Source: CAWDMC01 sp963803295
GTDB taxonomy: Bacteria > Acidobacteriota > Terriglobia > UBA7540
Direction: 5' to 3'
Length of the DNA: 64,000 nt
Assembly (NCBI GenBank): GCA_963803295.1
Contig: CAWDMC010000011.1
Coordinates: 248,001-312,000, forward strand
The translations under genes were made by a program, and so were the position numbers. The notes under the pieces were generated by a model that did not search any database, had not been told where the DNA came from, and saw only the letters and a program-made list of their open reading frames with translations. Shown piece by piece: positions 15,754 through 26,469 of the stretch; positions within the stretch are counted from its first letter, which is position 1; every line of letters starts with the position of its first letter.

Positions 15754-17967
15754 ATGGATCGACGGGATTTTCTGGCACGGGGCACCGCAGCAGTTGTCGG
15801 CTCCGGAACGATAGGGGGATCGGCCGGTAAAGCGCATGGTGCAGTTGAGCAAGCACAAGGACTGTATGACGCGAAGGAACCTTCCGCTGCGATGTTCGAG
15901 GCGCCAGCGTATGTGCATCCGAATTCGGATACGTGGGCGATTGGTAATGGACTCGTCGAGCGTGTGCTGAAGTACAGCCCTGACCACGGCCTACACACCG
16001 AAAGCTGGATCCACAAAGTCACGGGAAAGGAATTTCTTCAGCGGTTACCCGAGGGGGCGGTCTGGGGTCCCGATGCACCTTGGGGGACCGAGTTCAGCTT
16101 TCAAGTTGGAGGTGAGGTCTTGAACGGGGCTGTGCGAGGTCCCCGCGCCGCCTTTAAATTGCTTTCGGCGGACACCAAGGATATCGCCCCTGACGGTAAG
16201 CTGCTCGAGGTCAAGCTGCGAGCCGCGAAACGGGCCCTGGATGTTTCCGTCTATTATGCGGCTTACAAGGGACATCCGGTGGTTCGAAAGTGGATCGCGA
16301 TTACCAATCGAGGTGATCAGCCAGTGAGCCTTTCTCACCTGGTCTTTGAAGCAGTGAATCTGCGCCCGGTTCCTTCGAGCGAACAGGTCCTCTCGGCCTA
16401 TTACGGGGTTCATCCGCGTGAGACCTTCTTCACCGGTCGCGCGGAGGATCCAGCTATCAAGGTAACGGCTCCTGCGACTCACGAAGGATTCCTGGTGATG
16501 AATGAGGCTCCGGGTTGGACCAAGCGGACAGAAATCTGGTGGACCGATCTCGCCTTACAGGTCATGTATGATACGGACCTCTTCCCCTTCGGACGTAGTC
16601 TGCAGCCGGGAGAAACCTTCAGCACCGCCAAGAGCGGTATTGCCTTCTTTGTGGAAGGCCGTGGCATGGCCGATCCGCGCTGGTCAATACCGTCTTACAC
16701 TTCGCAGGTGCTCATGAAGAAGGGCAGCGGCTATCAACCGCCATGGTTCTACAACACCTGGGAACCGTTCTTCCTGGATTACAACGAAGAGATTGTGCAA
16801 TCCCTGATTCCGGTAGCCGCAAAAATGGGACTCGACATCTTCACGCTGGACACGGGCTGGAGCAGCGACTACGATTCGAATACCCCCAATCCGCAAAAGT
16901 TTCCCCACGGTTTCGATGGCATCCGCAGGACGCTCGAAGACCGCGGAATGCGCCTGGGCTTGTGGGAGCCGCTGACGGTGCTCGGGTCCCAAAGCCGGAC
17001 CTACCGCGAACACCCCGAATGGGCAATCCGCGATCTCAATGGTCAAGAGAAGACGGCGGCGTTTCCCGGTGCGGACGATCGCGTGATGTGTCTGGCTTCC
17101 GCTTATCGCGATGCTGCTGCCCGGCGCCTGAATGAGCTGATCCAAAAGTACAATCTCAAGTACGTCAAGATTGATCTGACAACCGTCTTCAACGCCTATG
17201 GCGAGGGTCCCGGCTGCTATGCCAAGGGGCACTACCACCAGACCTGGGCGGAGTCTCTGGCCGGCATCTACGAGGGAATCCAGTACGTGACGGATCAGGT
17301 GTATCGCGAGCACCCTGACGTACTCCTGGATCTCACCTTTGAGCTGTGGGGGCAAAAGCACATCATCGACTATGGCCTCCTCGCCGCCGGCGATCTCGAC
17401 TGGATGAGCAACGTCAACGACGATCGGGCTACGTCCCCTGGTCCGCGCCAGGCCAGGACCCTGCTCTATCACCGCTCGCTGGCGATCCCCGTAGAGACTA
17501 TGCTGATCGGCAATTTGCGTGCCACCACGGCCACGATCGAGGAGCGGTTCGCCACCGTGATTGGGTCGGGTCCTCTTATCCTTGGCGACTTGCGCAAGCT
17601 GACCGCCGCTGATGTCAACTGGTACAGCGAGAAGATTCGATGGTTTAAGCGCCTCCGCCGGTCCGTTCCCATCCAAGAGGGATTCTTTCCATTAGGGGAT
17701 TGGCTCCAACCGAATGCCGCCTCATGGGACGGCTTTGCTCGCCTCAGTCGCAAAGGTGAGGGTCTCGTTGTGGTCTTCAAGAATGACACCCAACTGAAGG
17801 AAGTCGAAGTGCGGATTCCTACTTACCCGGCCGGCGAGTACCGTTTGCACTCGCTGATGACAGGTGATTCGCTCGAGTCCGTTTCGGGAAAGCATTTTCG
17901 GGCAGGGATGCGAGTGCCTTTGCCTGGAAAATACAAAGTGGAGATCCTCGAAGTCCGGAGCAGCTAA
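15754..17967 (+). CDS. Tat-exported alpha-galactosidase-like glycoside hydrolase (GH36/clan GH-D)
   Basis: A 737-residue protein with a Tat signal (MDRRDFLARGTAAVVG), an N-terminal beta-supersandwich domain (about 45-310) and a catalytic (beta/alpha)8 barrel. Barrel markers are PPWFYNTWEPFF, FTLDTGWSSDYD, RGMRLGLWEPL, YVKIDLTTVFN (with the presumed nucleophile Asp), LDLTFELWGQ, and DWMSNVNDDR, which probably supplies the acid/base. The C-terminal beta-domain ends in EILEVRSS. It should cleave alpha-linked galactose or a related sugar from oligosaccharides in the periplasm or outside. It lies 46 bp after the MBL gene and 70 bp before the mannosidase gene, in line with one operon. Confidence 0.82.
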   Translation: MDRRDFLARGTAAVVGSGTIGGSAGKAHGAVEQAQGLYDAKEPSAAMFEAPAYVHPNSDTWAIGNGLVERVLKYSPDHGLHTESWIHKVTGKEFLQRLPEGAVWGPDAPWGTEFSFQVGGEVLNGAVRGPRAAFKLLSADTKDIAPDGKLLEVKLRAAKRALDVSVYYAAYKGHPVVRKWIAITNRGDQPVSLSHLVFEAVNLRPVPSSEQVLSAYYGVHPRETFFTGRAEDPAIKVTAPATHEGFLVMNEAPGWTKRTEIWWTDLALQVMYDTDLFPFGRSLQPGETFSTAKSGIAFFVEGRGMADPRWSIPSYTSQVLMKKGSGYQPPWFYNTWEPFFLDYNEEIVQSLIPVAAKMGLDIFTLDTGWSSDYDSNTPNPQKFPHGFDGIRRTLEDRGMRLGLWEPLTVLGSQSRTYREHPEWAIRDLNGQEKTAAFPGADDRVMCLASAYRDAAARRLNELIQKYNLKYVKIDLTTVFNAYGEGPGCYAKGHYHQTWAESLAGIYEGIQYVTDQVYREHPDVLLDLTFELWGQKHIIDYGLLAAGDLDWMSNVNDDRATSPGPRQARTLLYHRSLAIPVETMLIGNLRATTATIEERFATVIGSGPLILGDLRKLTAADVNWYSEKIRWFKRLRRSVPIQEGFFPLGDWLQPNAASWDGFARLSRKGEGLVVVFKNDTQLKEVEVRIPTYPAGEYRLHSLMTGDSLESVSGKHFRAGMRVPLPGKYKVEILEVRSS

Positions 17968-18037
17968 GGGCACTCGCCGCCGGCATGCGGAAGCCTATTT
18001 GATCGTTAGGCCGTTTTGGCAGTTTGGAGAGAACGTC

Positions 18038-21000
18038 ATGGCAAAGAAGAGCTTCATTTTTCGGTCACATCTTCTCATAATGTTGTTAAGTGTTGCGCCT
18101 GGTCTTCGCGCCGCGGACCAAATCTTGTGGGAAATCGGCAAGTTCGATCAGTCTTCATTCGAGTTTAATAACAACCTAGATGAAATGGCCGCTAAATACA
18201 TGGCTGACCCGCAATACAGCCCAGTATTCGTTGTGGGCAAGAGCGACCCTGCCAAAGAGTGGCCTGCCGTGCAGCCGGGATCCCAGAGCCGCGAGGCTGG
18301 AGCAAAACCATATCCTTACACGATCGTGTTTAATCTGGATCAGTCCCTTCGCGGGACTTACCGGCTCACAGTGTCGGTGGTACTCACGCGCTCTCGTGTC
18401 CCGAGTCTAGGTGTCGAAATCAACGGCCATAAGGGACAGTTCTTCTTTGATCGGAAGATGAGCTATTACCCGGGAGATGGCGGCGTTGACTCGCCCGTAT
18501 ACGGTGGGGACCAGATCGAAATTAGCTTGCGGGCCTCATTCCTTCGCACCGGCGAGAATAGGTTAATCCTAACAGCTCTTGACGATCCGAAGGACGGTCC
18601 GGGCGATTCCTGGTTGAACTACGACGCTTTGCGGTTGGCGCATGATGACGCCGGGCAGCCGGTCGAGCATTCGAGTCAAGGCTGAACCCACCGACTTCTA
18701 TGTTCAGGGAACCGGTGGCCTCTCTGAATTGACTGCAGTGACGGTGACGAGCAACGAACCCTTGCGTGACGGGCATGTCACCGTGAAACTTGGCGATCGC
18801 ACGTTTGACCAGGCGCTCAACACCGGCGGTCGGGACTTCGGCGAATGGCGCGAAGATGTCGCGCTTCCCGAGTTCAAGTCCAGAACCCTCGCCGAGCTTA
18901 TTGTCGGTATGAACGGGCGAACGTTGCGGTCACACTTGACCCTCGAACCCAAGCGCAAGTGGAGGCTTTACGTTGTGCCGCATGCGCATCTCGATATCGG
19001 GTTCACTGACTACGCCGCCAAAGTGGCGGAGATCCACAGCCGCAATGTTGACAAACTGCTCGACGAGATTGATGCCCATCCGGAAATGCGGTTCAGCCTG
19101 GATGGCTCCTGGATCGTGCGCCGGTTTCTTGCAACCCGCAGCCCCGAGGCTCGCGAGGGGCTGTTCAGGCTGATCCACCAGGGAAAGATTGCGGTACCTG
19201 CGCAGTTGGCCAGCCTGATGACCGGATATCCAACGCTCGAAGAGCTGATCCGGTCCACCGACAATTCGCGCCGCCTGCACCGTCGGGACGGCTTACCGTT
19301 CGACTACGCCAACATCACCGATGTGCCGAGCTACACGTGGTCGTATCCTTCGGTGCTCAACGCCCTGGGTATCAAGTATTTTTCGGCCGCGGCCAACAGC
19401 GATCGGGCGCCCATTCTGCTGTATGGACGTTGGAATGAGAAGTCTCCCTTCTGGTGGCAGGGGCCGGATGGCGGCAAGGTTCTGATGTCGTATGCCCGGC
19501 AGTACTTCCAGTTCTCCTTTGTCTGCGGCTTGCCCGAGCAGGAAGCCGGCTGCCGGCAATCACTGCCCACTTTCCTGCAGCAATACGAGTCACCCGACTA
19601 CAAGCCCGACGCCGTGCTCATGTTTGGCAGCCAGATCGAAAATACGGACCTTACACCTGGCGAGCCGGACTTCGTCAAGAGCTGGAACGAGCACTACGCT
19701 TATCCCAAGATCGTCTTTGCGACCTTCCCTGATTACATGCGTTATATCGACGAGCACTTTGGATCCCAGCTTGCCACGGTGACCGGAGACGGCGGTCCGT
19801 ATTGGGAGGACGGCTACGCGACCGACGCCCACTACCTGGCGATCGATCGCGCCACCCAGCAGCGGGCTCCGGCGGCGGAGGAACTCGCAACCATCGGCAG
19901 TTACCTACAGAAGAATGTGTCCGGTCCGGCAATGCAGATCGAGCGGATGTGGGATGATCTTGTGCTCTACGCGGAGCATACGTTTACATCCTGGGGCGGA
20001 TACTCGCGGCCCGAGAGCGAGGAGACGATCCGGCAGTTTGCTGCCAAAGATCAGTTTGCGGTGGACGGCCACCAACAAGCCGAGTCGATTGTGGAGCAGT
20101 CGCTCAGCCAGCTTGCCGATGCGATTCACCTCGAGGCAACCGCAAGGGTAGTTTTCAACTCGCTTAACTGGACGCGGAGCGGCCTGGTAGAAATGGATCT
20201 TGATGCGCACAAGGTGATTCTCGAACTTCCGGGCAAGACGCCAGTGCCGGTGGAAGTCCTGGCTCACCACGAGGGCTACGATCACGTGCGGTTTCTGGCT
20301 CGTGAGGTGCCGTCGTTCGGCTACAAATGCTATCAAGTAGTGGAAGAGCGGGGGCAACCTGCGGCTCCTGCCGGCGGAACGGTTCTCGCTTCCTCCAACA
20401 TTCTCGATAATGCCTACTACCAGGTGGAAGTCGACCCGGCGACAGGCGCCATCAAGAGCATCTATGACAAGAAGCTGGGCAGGGAGCTGGTCGATTCCTC
20501 AAGTCCGTACCGCTTCAACCAGTATCTTTATGTGGCTGGAGGGGAAGACCAGACCCAGATTGTCCACCTACGTAAGGCGCTGCCCTTGGCAAACTTGACG
20601 ATTGAAGGTTCGAGTGGCGGTAAGGTGACTGGCTTGCGCCAGACTTCCTATGGCAAGGTCCTGACTTACCAAACCAGCGGTCCGGAGGCGCCCGCTGTCG
20701 AAACCGAGATAAGGTTGTTTGATGATGAGAAGAAGATCGAGATCGTGAACCGGTTGCGCAAGGAGCCGGTAAGCAATAAGGAGGCCGTTTACTTTGCTTT
20801 TCCTGTTGCTGTGGGGTCGAAGCCCGAATTTGCGTATGAGATCCAGAATGGCTGGGTGGATCCTGCGCACGACTTGCTGAAGGGCGCCGGCGTCGGTTGG
20901 TTCACCGTGCAGCATTGGGTGAGGGCCTCCTCCCCGGATCTGAGCGTGGCCGTTGTACCCGTTGATGCACCCCTGGTGACGCTGGGCGACATCAATCGCG

Positions 21001-21536
21001 GCACTTGGCCCGAGAAATTTGAACCGAAGAGTGGCACTGTCTTCTCATACGTGATGAACAACTATTGGCATACGAACTTTCGCCGCGTGCAGAGCGGCGA
21101 TTTCGTGTTTCGCTATGTCATCACCAGTGGGCACGATCTCCCCCCAGCGGAACTTGCCCGGCTGGGCCGCGCCGCCATGACGCCGCTGGAGATCGGCGAA
21201 CTGACGCACAACGACAAGTTCGGTGATCCTGAGCGACCGCTGACAACGGTACCGACCAGTTTCCTTAGGCTCGATGCACCCGATATTGTGGTCGAGAACT
21301 GGAAGAGGGCGGATGACGGTCGGGGCACGGTCGTTCGCTTACTTGAAACCAGCGGGATTTCCGGCACGGCGCGTGTCGATTTTCCGCTCTTCACCGTGGA
21401 TCAGGCCTGGCGCACTAGTGCGGCCGAAAATGACCAGCAGCCGCTCGCGATCAACGGTCACTCGGTGGACCTGGGCCTCATCAAACCACACGAGATTGTG
21501 AGCGTTCGGATTACAGGCCCAAAGCTCACGCACTGA
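18038..21536 (+). CDS. rhamnogalacturonan-lyase-like domain fused to GH38 alpha-mannosidase-like enzyme, frameshift near 18650-18672
   Basis: The first frame (18038-18685) has a signal peptide (LLIMLLSVAPGLRAADQ) and a beta-sandwich resembling polysaccharide-lyase family 4 domain III (WEIGKFDQSSFEF, LNYDALRL). The second frame, open from 18642, has no signal peptide and reads IRVKAEPTDFY and then a GH38 catalytic domain: zinc site HAHLDIGF, SLDGSWIV, NITDVPSYTW, and a C-terminal mannosidase beta-domain. The frames overlap by 44 bases and one extra base would join them into a protein of about 1,165 residues. The signal on the first piece and the enzyme on the second argue for one protein. GGAGAG before the ATG at 18038 supports the start. 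Confidence 0.74.
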
Positions 21537-21649
21537 GCGGGGCAAGAGGGGCGGGTCACGGATTTAAACGCCGTGTGGGATGCAGCAGCAAAGTGTTGGT
21601 TTGCCCCAGCGGCAGCTTTGCGAGTCAGCATGCCGGTCTCTCGCCTGTC

Positions 21650-23563
21650 TCAAACGCCCTTCACCTCCTTAAGTCCTAGGTTCCTCATCAGGCGGTGCAG
21701 GTAGGTCGGACGAATCCCCAGCAGTCTGGAGGCCTCAGTGTAGTTGCCGCCTCCTTGCTCCATCGCCCTCATGATCAACTGCTTCTTGGCCTCCCGCACA
21801 CCCTGATGGTAGCTCGCCAGGATGACATTCGGGGATGTCTGCGCTTCTACCACGGAATCCGGCAGGTCCTCTGGCAGGATTGTCTCAGTCGACCCCAGGA
21901 CCACGGCTCGCTCGATAGCGTTCTCCAGTTCGCGAATGTTGCCGGGCCAATCGTAGTGCATTAAGCAAAGGCGTGCTTCCTGCGAAATACCGATGACGGG
22001 CCGCTTCAATTTTCGGGCCTGCTGGCTCGCGAAGTAGGTGGCAAGCAGAGAGATATCTTCGCGACGGTCTCTCAAGGGGGGCAGAGTCAGTGATACCACG
22101 TTCAGGCGGTAGTAGAGGTCACGCCGGAAGGTGCCCCTCTTTACCTCCTCCTCCAGGTTGCGATTGGTGGCAGCGATCAACCGGATGTCAACCTTGATGG
22201 GGCGCAGGCCGCCCACGCGCTCGAACTGCCGTTCCTGCAAGGCTCGCAGAACCTTGGTTTGGAGCGGCAGGGCAAGTTCCCCAATCTCGTCCAGAAAGAC
22301 GGTTCCCCCTTCTGCCACTTCCAACCTGCCTTTCTTCTGCGTCACCGCGCCTGTAAAAGCCCCTCTTTCGTGGCCGAAGAGTTCGCTTTCCAGCAAAGTC
22401 TCGGTTAGCGCGGCGCAATTGATAGGCACAAAGGGCTTCGTGGCCCTCCGGCTGCTGCGATGTACGGCGCGCGCCACCAGTTCCTTGCCAGTACCGCTTT
22501 CCCCACCGATCAAAACTGTGGCGTCCGTTGTGGCTACCTTCGCAATGAAACGATAGACCTCTCGCATGGCGCGGCTCTCCCCGACCATGTCGTGCGCTAG
22601 ATCAATTTCCGCTTGCAACCGGGAGGTCTCATTCTCCAATAGTTCGACGCGACCCGCAGTTTCAAGAGCGCTCGCCGCCATACTCGCTATGGCGGACATC
22701 ATCACTAGATGGTGCTCGTCGAATTTGCTCTGGGAGCCGCTGACATCCAGATAGATGGCTCCCACCGCCTTGCTCCCTAGCAGCAACGGCACGCAGAGAA
22801 TTGAGCGGGGTTCGACGGAACCACCGCCGGCCGTCGCGCCGCCGGCCTCACTAGCCACATTGACCATTACCGGGGCGCGCGTGTCGAGCGCGCGCTCGAT
22901 CGCCGCACGGCTCACGTGAAGCGGACGATCCAGCGCGGGGACGCGGTCCCACCCGAAGATCGATCGGTAGTCATCAGGAGTGCTACCAATCCGCAGGATA
23001 GCGCCGCGATCAGCCGGAACCACCTCAAAGATCAGTTCAAGGAGCCGGCGCTGGAGGGGCTCGATGCTATTTACCGACGAGATCTCCGCCGAGATCCGCA
23101 GCAGCGTCTCGAGGTCTCGGGCGCTCCGCTGCGCTATCGCACTTGAGGCCACTGGGGTTTGCGGTTGGAAGAAAGGCAAGTCATCAATCTTGAGGCGGAG
23201 CGTAGCCTCCCCAGACAATCCTTCGTCTACGAGCACCGGGGGCATCGACGGCGGTTCTTCCGTTTGCAGCAGAACAAGGAAAGCGGAAACACCAATCCCA
23301 ACCTGATCCCCATGTTGCAGTTCTCGCTGTTGCACAGGCACGCCGTTTACGAAGGTGCCGTTACTGCTGGCAAGATCGGTGATGGAGTAGTTCACGCCGT
23401 TTCTTCGGATCAGGCAATGACGCCGGGAAACATGCGGGTCGTCAAGCGCAAGCCGGTTAGTCGGTTCCCGGCCGATCGAAAATTCACCTGCGTCCAGAGC
23501 AAAGGCTCTCCCTTCCAACGGGCCAGCAATGCTGATCAGTCTCGCTTCCGAAATAGGCGCCAT
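21650..23563 (-). CDS. FHA-GAF sigma54-dependent transcriptional activator
   Basis: A 637-residue enhancer-binding protein. An N-terminal FHA domain (about 5-100; FSIGREPTNRLALDD, SRRHC, SSNGTFVNG) binds phosphothreonine; a GAF domain (about 140-300) follows; the AAA+ core has Walker A GESGTGKE, the sigma54-contacting GAFTGA loop, Walker B GGTVFLDEIGEL and the R-finger region; the Fis-type helix-turn-helix ends the protein (YTEASRLLGIRPTYLHRLM). I start at the ATG at 23563, preceded by AAGGA; an upstream extension in frame looks non-coding. An FHA input suggests control by a Ser/Thr kinase, perhaps one such as 41340-43139 (inference). It faces the hydrolase operon tail to tail. Confidence 0.92.
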   Translation of the reverse strand: MAPISEARLISIAGPLEGRAFALDAGEFSIGREPTNRLALDDPHVSRRHCLIRRNGVNYSITDLASSNGTFVNGVPVQQRELQHGDQVGIGVSAFLVLLQTEEPPSMPPVLVDEGLSGEATLRLKIDDLPFFQPQTPVASSAIAQRSARDLETLLRISAEISSVNSIEPLQRRLLELIFEVVPADRGAILRIGSTPDDYRSIFGWDRVPALDRPLHVSRAAIERALDTRAPVMVNVASEAGGATAGGGSVEPRSILCVPLLLGSKAVGAIYLDVSGSQSKFDEHHLVMMSAIASMAASALETAGRVELLENETSRLQAEIDLAHDMVGESRAMREVYRFIAKVATTDATVLIGGESGTGKELVARAVHRSSRRATKPFVPINCAALTETLLESELFGHERGAFTGAVTQKKGRLEVAEGGTVFLDEIGELALPLQTKVLRALQERQFERVGGLRPIKVDIRLIAATNRNLEEEVKRGTFRRDLYYRLNVVSLTLPPLRDRREDISLLATYFASQQARKLKRPVIGISQEARLCLMHYDWPGNIRELENAIERAVVLGSTETILPEDLPDSVVEAQTSPNVILASYHQGVREAKKQLIMRAMEQGGGNYTEASRLLGIRPTYLHRLMRNLGLKEVKGV

Positions 23564-24120
23564 AGTTTCCTTGAGGTTACCTCCCCTGGGAGTAAACAGC
23601 AAGCATCCTCTAACTTCTATCCTCACTTCCTCACGCAGAGAGAAACGGAAGCAGAAGGCGCCTTCGGGCCTTCGCTTCAGGCTACCGATGAACTTTCCTG
23701 GTGGATGCCCGGCGCTGGCTGAGCGAACTGGAGGCACTTGGATGCGTCGGCGGAGCTCTCCCACTTACACGCTGTGTTTCAATGTCAGCCATTTGCAAAG
23801 CGCGAACTCTATTGGATGCTTGCGTGGTGCGAGAGTGGCTATTTTGGAATGGGTTTGCCTCTAGTCGAAGACAGCAAAAGGGGCCTGCTTGCCCCGCGGA
23901 CGGTCAAGCCGCGCCGCAGGAGCGGAATGATAAGCTGATCGTTTGCTCTAGGCTTCAGCCAGTTTCGCCTGTGGTCGAGACCGAGCTAACCCCCGGAACC
24001 TTTCAGCCTGCTTAAAGGGCGGACCGATCCTTCGGGATCAGGATCCGGACCCTAGTTCCCGGGTCGCTGGAACAGGAGCTGGGCTGTATAAGATTGGTCC
24101 CTCGAGTCTGTCAACGAGCT

Positions 24121-24141
24121 AGTGTTGCAAAGTGCAACACT
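24121..24141. promoter_or_regulatory. perfect 9-bp palindrome, possible regulator binding site
   Basis: AGTGTTGCA-AAG-TGCAACACT, 9-bp arms with a 3-base centre. It sits about 560 bases upstream of the sigma54-activator start and is the right size and symmetry for a dimeric Fis-type helix-turn-helix. No T-run follows it, so a terminator is less likely. Autoregulation is a guess. Confidence 0.4.
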
Positions 24142-24214
24142 TTGTGATTCTTTTCTTCCCAGGCTCTCCGATTTCGGTCGCTAAGCCAAAACAAAAAAGG
24201 CATTTAAAAATTAG

Positions 24215-24250
24215 TGTCTCATCTGTCTCACTTGTCTCCCTTGTCTCATT
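24215..24250. repeat. 9-bp tandem repeat, four copies
   Basis: TGTCTC recurs at 24215, 24224, 24233 and 24242, exactly nine bases apart, with variable three-base spacers (ATC, ACT, CCT, ATT). It is non-coding, between argS and the sigma54 activator. No function is evident. Confidence 0.6.
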
Positions 24251-24357
24251 TTGAGCTGCTAAGCTGAAGATGGACTGACGATATGTTGCTGCTTGGCTAG
24301 GGGCCAACAGCCATAAATAACGGTGGCGTCTGGCAAGCGGAACCCAACCGGACTAGC

Positions 24358-26361
24358 CTACATGCGCTCGGGCACTTCGATGCCGAGGATCTCAATGGCT
24401 CGGGCCAGCGATTCCGTCGCCAGGAACACCAGATAAAGCAGACTCTGCTGCCGCGCTGCGTCGGGCTCGCTGAGAATTCTATAGTTATGATAGAAGTTGT
24501 TAAACGACTGAGCGAGCCGGAAGGCGTATTTGGCTACGACGGCCGGTTCTTCGCTCGCGATAGCCTGCTCGGCTACCATTTCGAGCTCGGCCGCGAGCAG
24601 TGCCAACTCCCAAAATGGCTTGCCCTCTTCGCCGGCGAAAAACCGCGCAAGCTCGACTGCCGGGATTTCCTGCAACTGGGCGGCCTCGAAGCCGGGGTTA
24701 GCCTCCGAGAATTTTCGGAAGATGTTGCGGGCACGAACCACGCTGTACTGAAGGTAAGGCCCGGTCTCGCCTTCAAAAGCCAGCGCCTCCTTGAAGTCGA
24801 AAGAAATGATGGAGCGGCGAGTGAACTTCAGCAGGAAATAGCGCAGCGCTCCCACGGCGATCATGCGGCCATAAGCAGCCTGCTTGGCGGGATCCTCCGT
24901 CATTTGGCGCGAGCGCACTTCGTCGGTTGCTTTAGCGATCAGGCGATCGATGAGGTCGTCGGCCTTGATGCCGAGCCCCTTGCGTCCCGACACTTCGACG
25001 TAGCCCTTCTGCCGATCTTCGTCACTCAGAGCGAGGCCCATCTCCTCTGCGCAGCGCGGCGAAAGCCCAACGACTTCATAAGCGAAGTGATGCAGGTTCG
25101 CGGCCTCGCGATGGTATCCCAAAGCGCGGAAGGCCGCCGCCACCACACTTTGCACGTAGGACTGCCGCGTATCAATCACAGCGTAGGCCGCGGCTGCGTG
25201 TCCGAAGGCCGGGGCCGCCTCCCCGCTGGGCTCGACAGTGGTCCGCCAGACGGGGTGACCGTCCGGATAGCGGTAAAAAGGCTCGTAACCGAAATCCTTG
25301 CCGAGCAGGGCGAATTTCCAGAGGTGATAAGCGATGTCCTTGCCCACATAGGTCACCGTGCCGTTGGAGCGCACGATGATTTTGGCATCCTCTGTCGATT
25401 CACCTACGGGCTCCGCCGCGGTCTCGCTGGCTTCCTCAACCGCGGTCATCGCCATAACCCAGCAACCCTTGTTCTTGCCCGAGTCTTCGAATCGCAACGC
25501 GCCTGTCTGTTTCATCAAGTCGAAGGCCGATTTCCAGAAGTCAAGCCGCAGGATCTCGCTTTCCTGCACCAGCAGGTCGTACTCCACGTTGACACGCCGC
25601 ATGGTGGCGAGGTGGGTGGCCACAATCGCGGACGACACTATCTCTGCCATCTGGGCGAGATCCCCGCGCCCTTCTTCGATCGCCTTGAGGGCCTCGGCTC
25701 GGTGCGCCAGGCTCTCCTTTTCCTCCTGATACCACTGGAATACGCGCGCGTACAGATCCCAACAATAATAGTCGAAACGCTCTCGGGGATCGGCAATGAG
25801 GCGGCGAACATCCTCGGCGGTCTTACGCTCCAAATGTACAAATCCTACGATGACATCCGCCACCTGTACCCCGGTGTTGTCGATATAGTTCTGGATCTCC
25901 ACGCGGCGTCGGCGGAAACCGAGCAGGCGCACGAACGAGTCTCCCAGCACGGCATTGCGCAAGTGCCCGATGTGGGCGGCCTTATTGGGATTGATGCTAG
26001 TGTGCTCCACCAGGATCTTCTCGCCCTCTGCTGCGAGCGCGCTGGCGGCGGCAGAGCGAGAACCAAAGAGCGATTGAGCGAGTCCCACGCGGTCCAGATG
26101 CAGATTGAGGTAACCAGGTCCGGCGATGCTTACACGTTCCACACCTTTGATGGGGAGCAGCTTTGCGGCCACCTGCTCGGCGATCTTCCGAGGCGCCTGG
26201 CGAAGCGGCTTAGCCAGCTCAAAGCACGACACGATGGAAAGCTCGCCGAGATCCACGCTGGGGGGAAAGCCCAGTGCCGGCGCAGGGATCTCGCGGCCAA
26301 ATACTTCATGCACGACGGCAACAAAACGTTGACGGACACGTTCCTGGATTTCGAGAAACAA
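24358..26361 (-). CDS. argS: arginine-tRNA ligase
   Basis: Class I aminoacyl-tRNA synthetase that charges tRNA-Arg. The 667-residue protein has the N-terminal Add1 domain, then EHTSINPNKAAHIGHLRNAVLGD with the HIGH signature, IQNYIDNTGVQVADV, the family block (F)EGETGPYLQYS before the anticodon domain, and a C-terminus with NFYHNYRIL. It is longer than the usual 550-590 residues because of inserts, including a Glu/Ala-rich one near residue 315 (EEASETAAEPVGES). It appears to start at TTG (26361), with GGAG eight bases upstream. It is the only aminoacyl-tRNA synthetase in the window. Confidence 0.94.
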   Translation of the reverse strand: MFLEIQERVRQRFVAVVHEVFGREIPAPALGFPPSVDLGELSIVSCFELAKPLRQAPRKIAEQVAAKLLPIKGVERVSIAGPGYLNLHLDRVGLAQSLFGSRSAAASALAAEGEKILVEHTSINPNKAAHIGHLRNAVLGDSFVRLLGFRRRRVEIQNYIDNTGVQVADVIVGFVHLERKTAEDVRRLIADPRERFDYYCWDLYARVFQWYQEEKESLAHRAEALKAIEEGRGDLAQMAEIVSSAIVATHLATMRRVNVEYDLLVQESEILRLDFWKSAFDLMKQTGALRFEDSGKNKGCWVMAMTAVEEASETAAEPVGESTEDAKIIVRSNGTVTYVGKDIAYHLWKFALLGKDFGYEPFYRYPDGHPVWRTTVEPSGEAAPAFGHAAAAYAVIDTRQSYVQSVVAAAFRALGYHREAANLHHFAYEVVGLSPRCAEEMGLALSDEDRQKGYVEVSGRKGLGIKADDLIDRLIAKATDEVRSRQMTEDPAKQAAYGRMIAVGALRYFLLKFTRRSIISFDFKEALAFEGETGPYLQYSVVRARNIFRKFSEANPGFEAAQLQEIPAVELARFFAGEEGKPFWELALLAAELEMVAEQAIASEEPAVVAKYAFRLAQSFNNFYHNYRILSEPDAARQQSLLYLVFLATESLARAIEILGIEVPERM

Positions 26362-26469
26362 GGAGGATTCTCCGGAGTGCAGTGATGAGGAGGCCCGGGC
26401 CTCGAAGATAACCCTCGATTATAGCAGACCGGATTTCAAGGGTTGGGGGCGGCCAAAAGCTCGAACGGC

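Larger units (their letters stand above)
23564..24357. other. long non-coding region between the sigma54 activator and argS
   Basis: About 800 bases with no convincing gene; the open frames here have no recognisable protein features. It contains a perfect palindrome at 24121-24141, a 9-bp tandem repeat at 24215-24250, and an imperfect inverted repeat around 24027-24050 (GGACCGATCC with GGATCCGG). It should hold the promoter of the activator gene. Confidence 0.5.

Noticed and set aside
18642..18685. True 44-base gene overlap with translational coupling between the lyase-like and GH38 genes
   Set aside because: The GH38 part has no signal peptide of its own and family sequence crosses the junction, so a frameshift within one gene is preferred, though not proven.
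23701..24015. Plus-strand frames upstream of the sigma54 activator
   Set aside because: Translations show no conserved motif and the frames lie in the activator leader region.
24487..26385. 632-residue plus-strand frame opposite argS
   Set aside because: Antisense shadow of argS caused by high GC codon use; no domain recognised.
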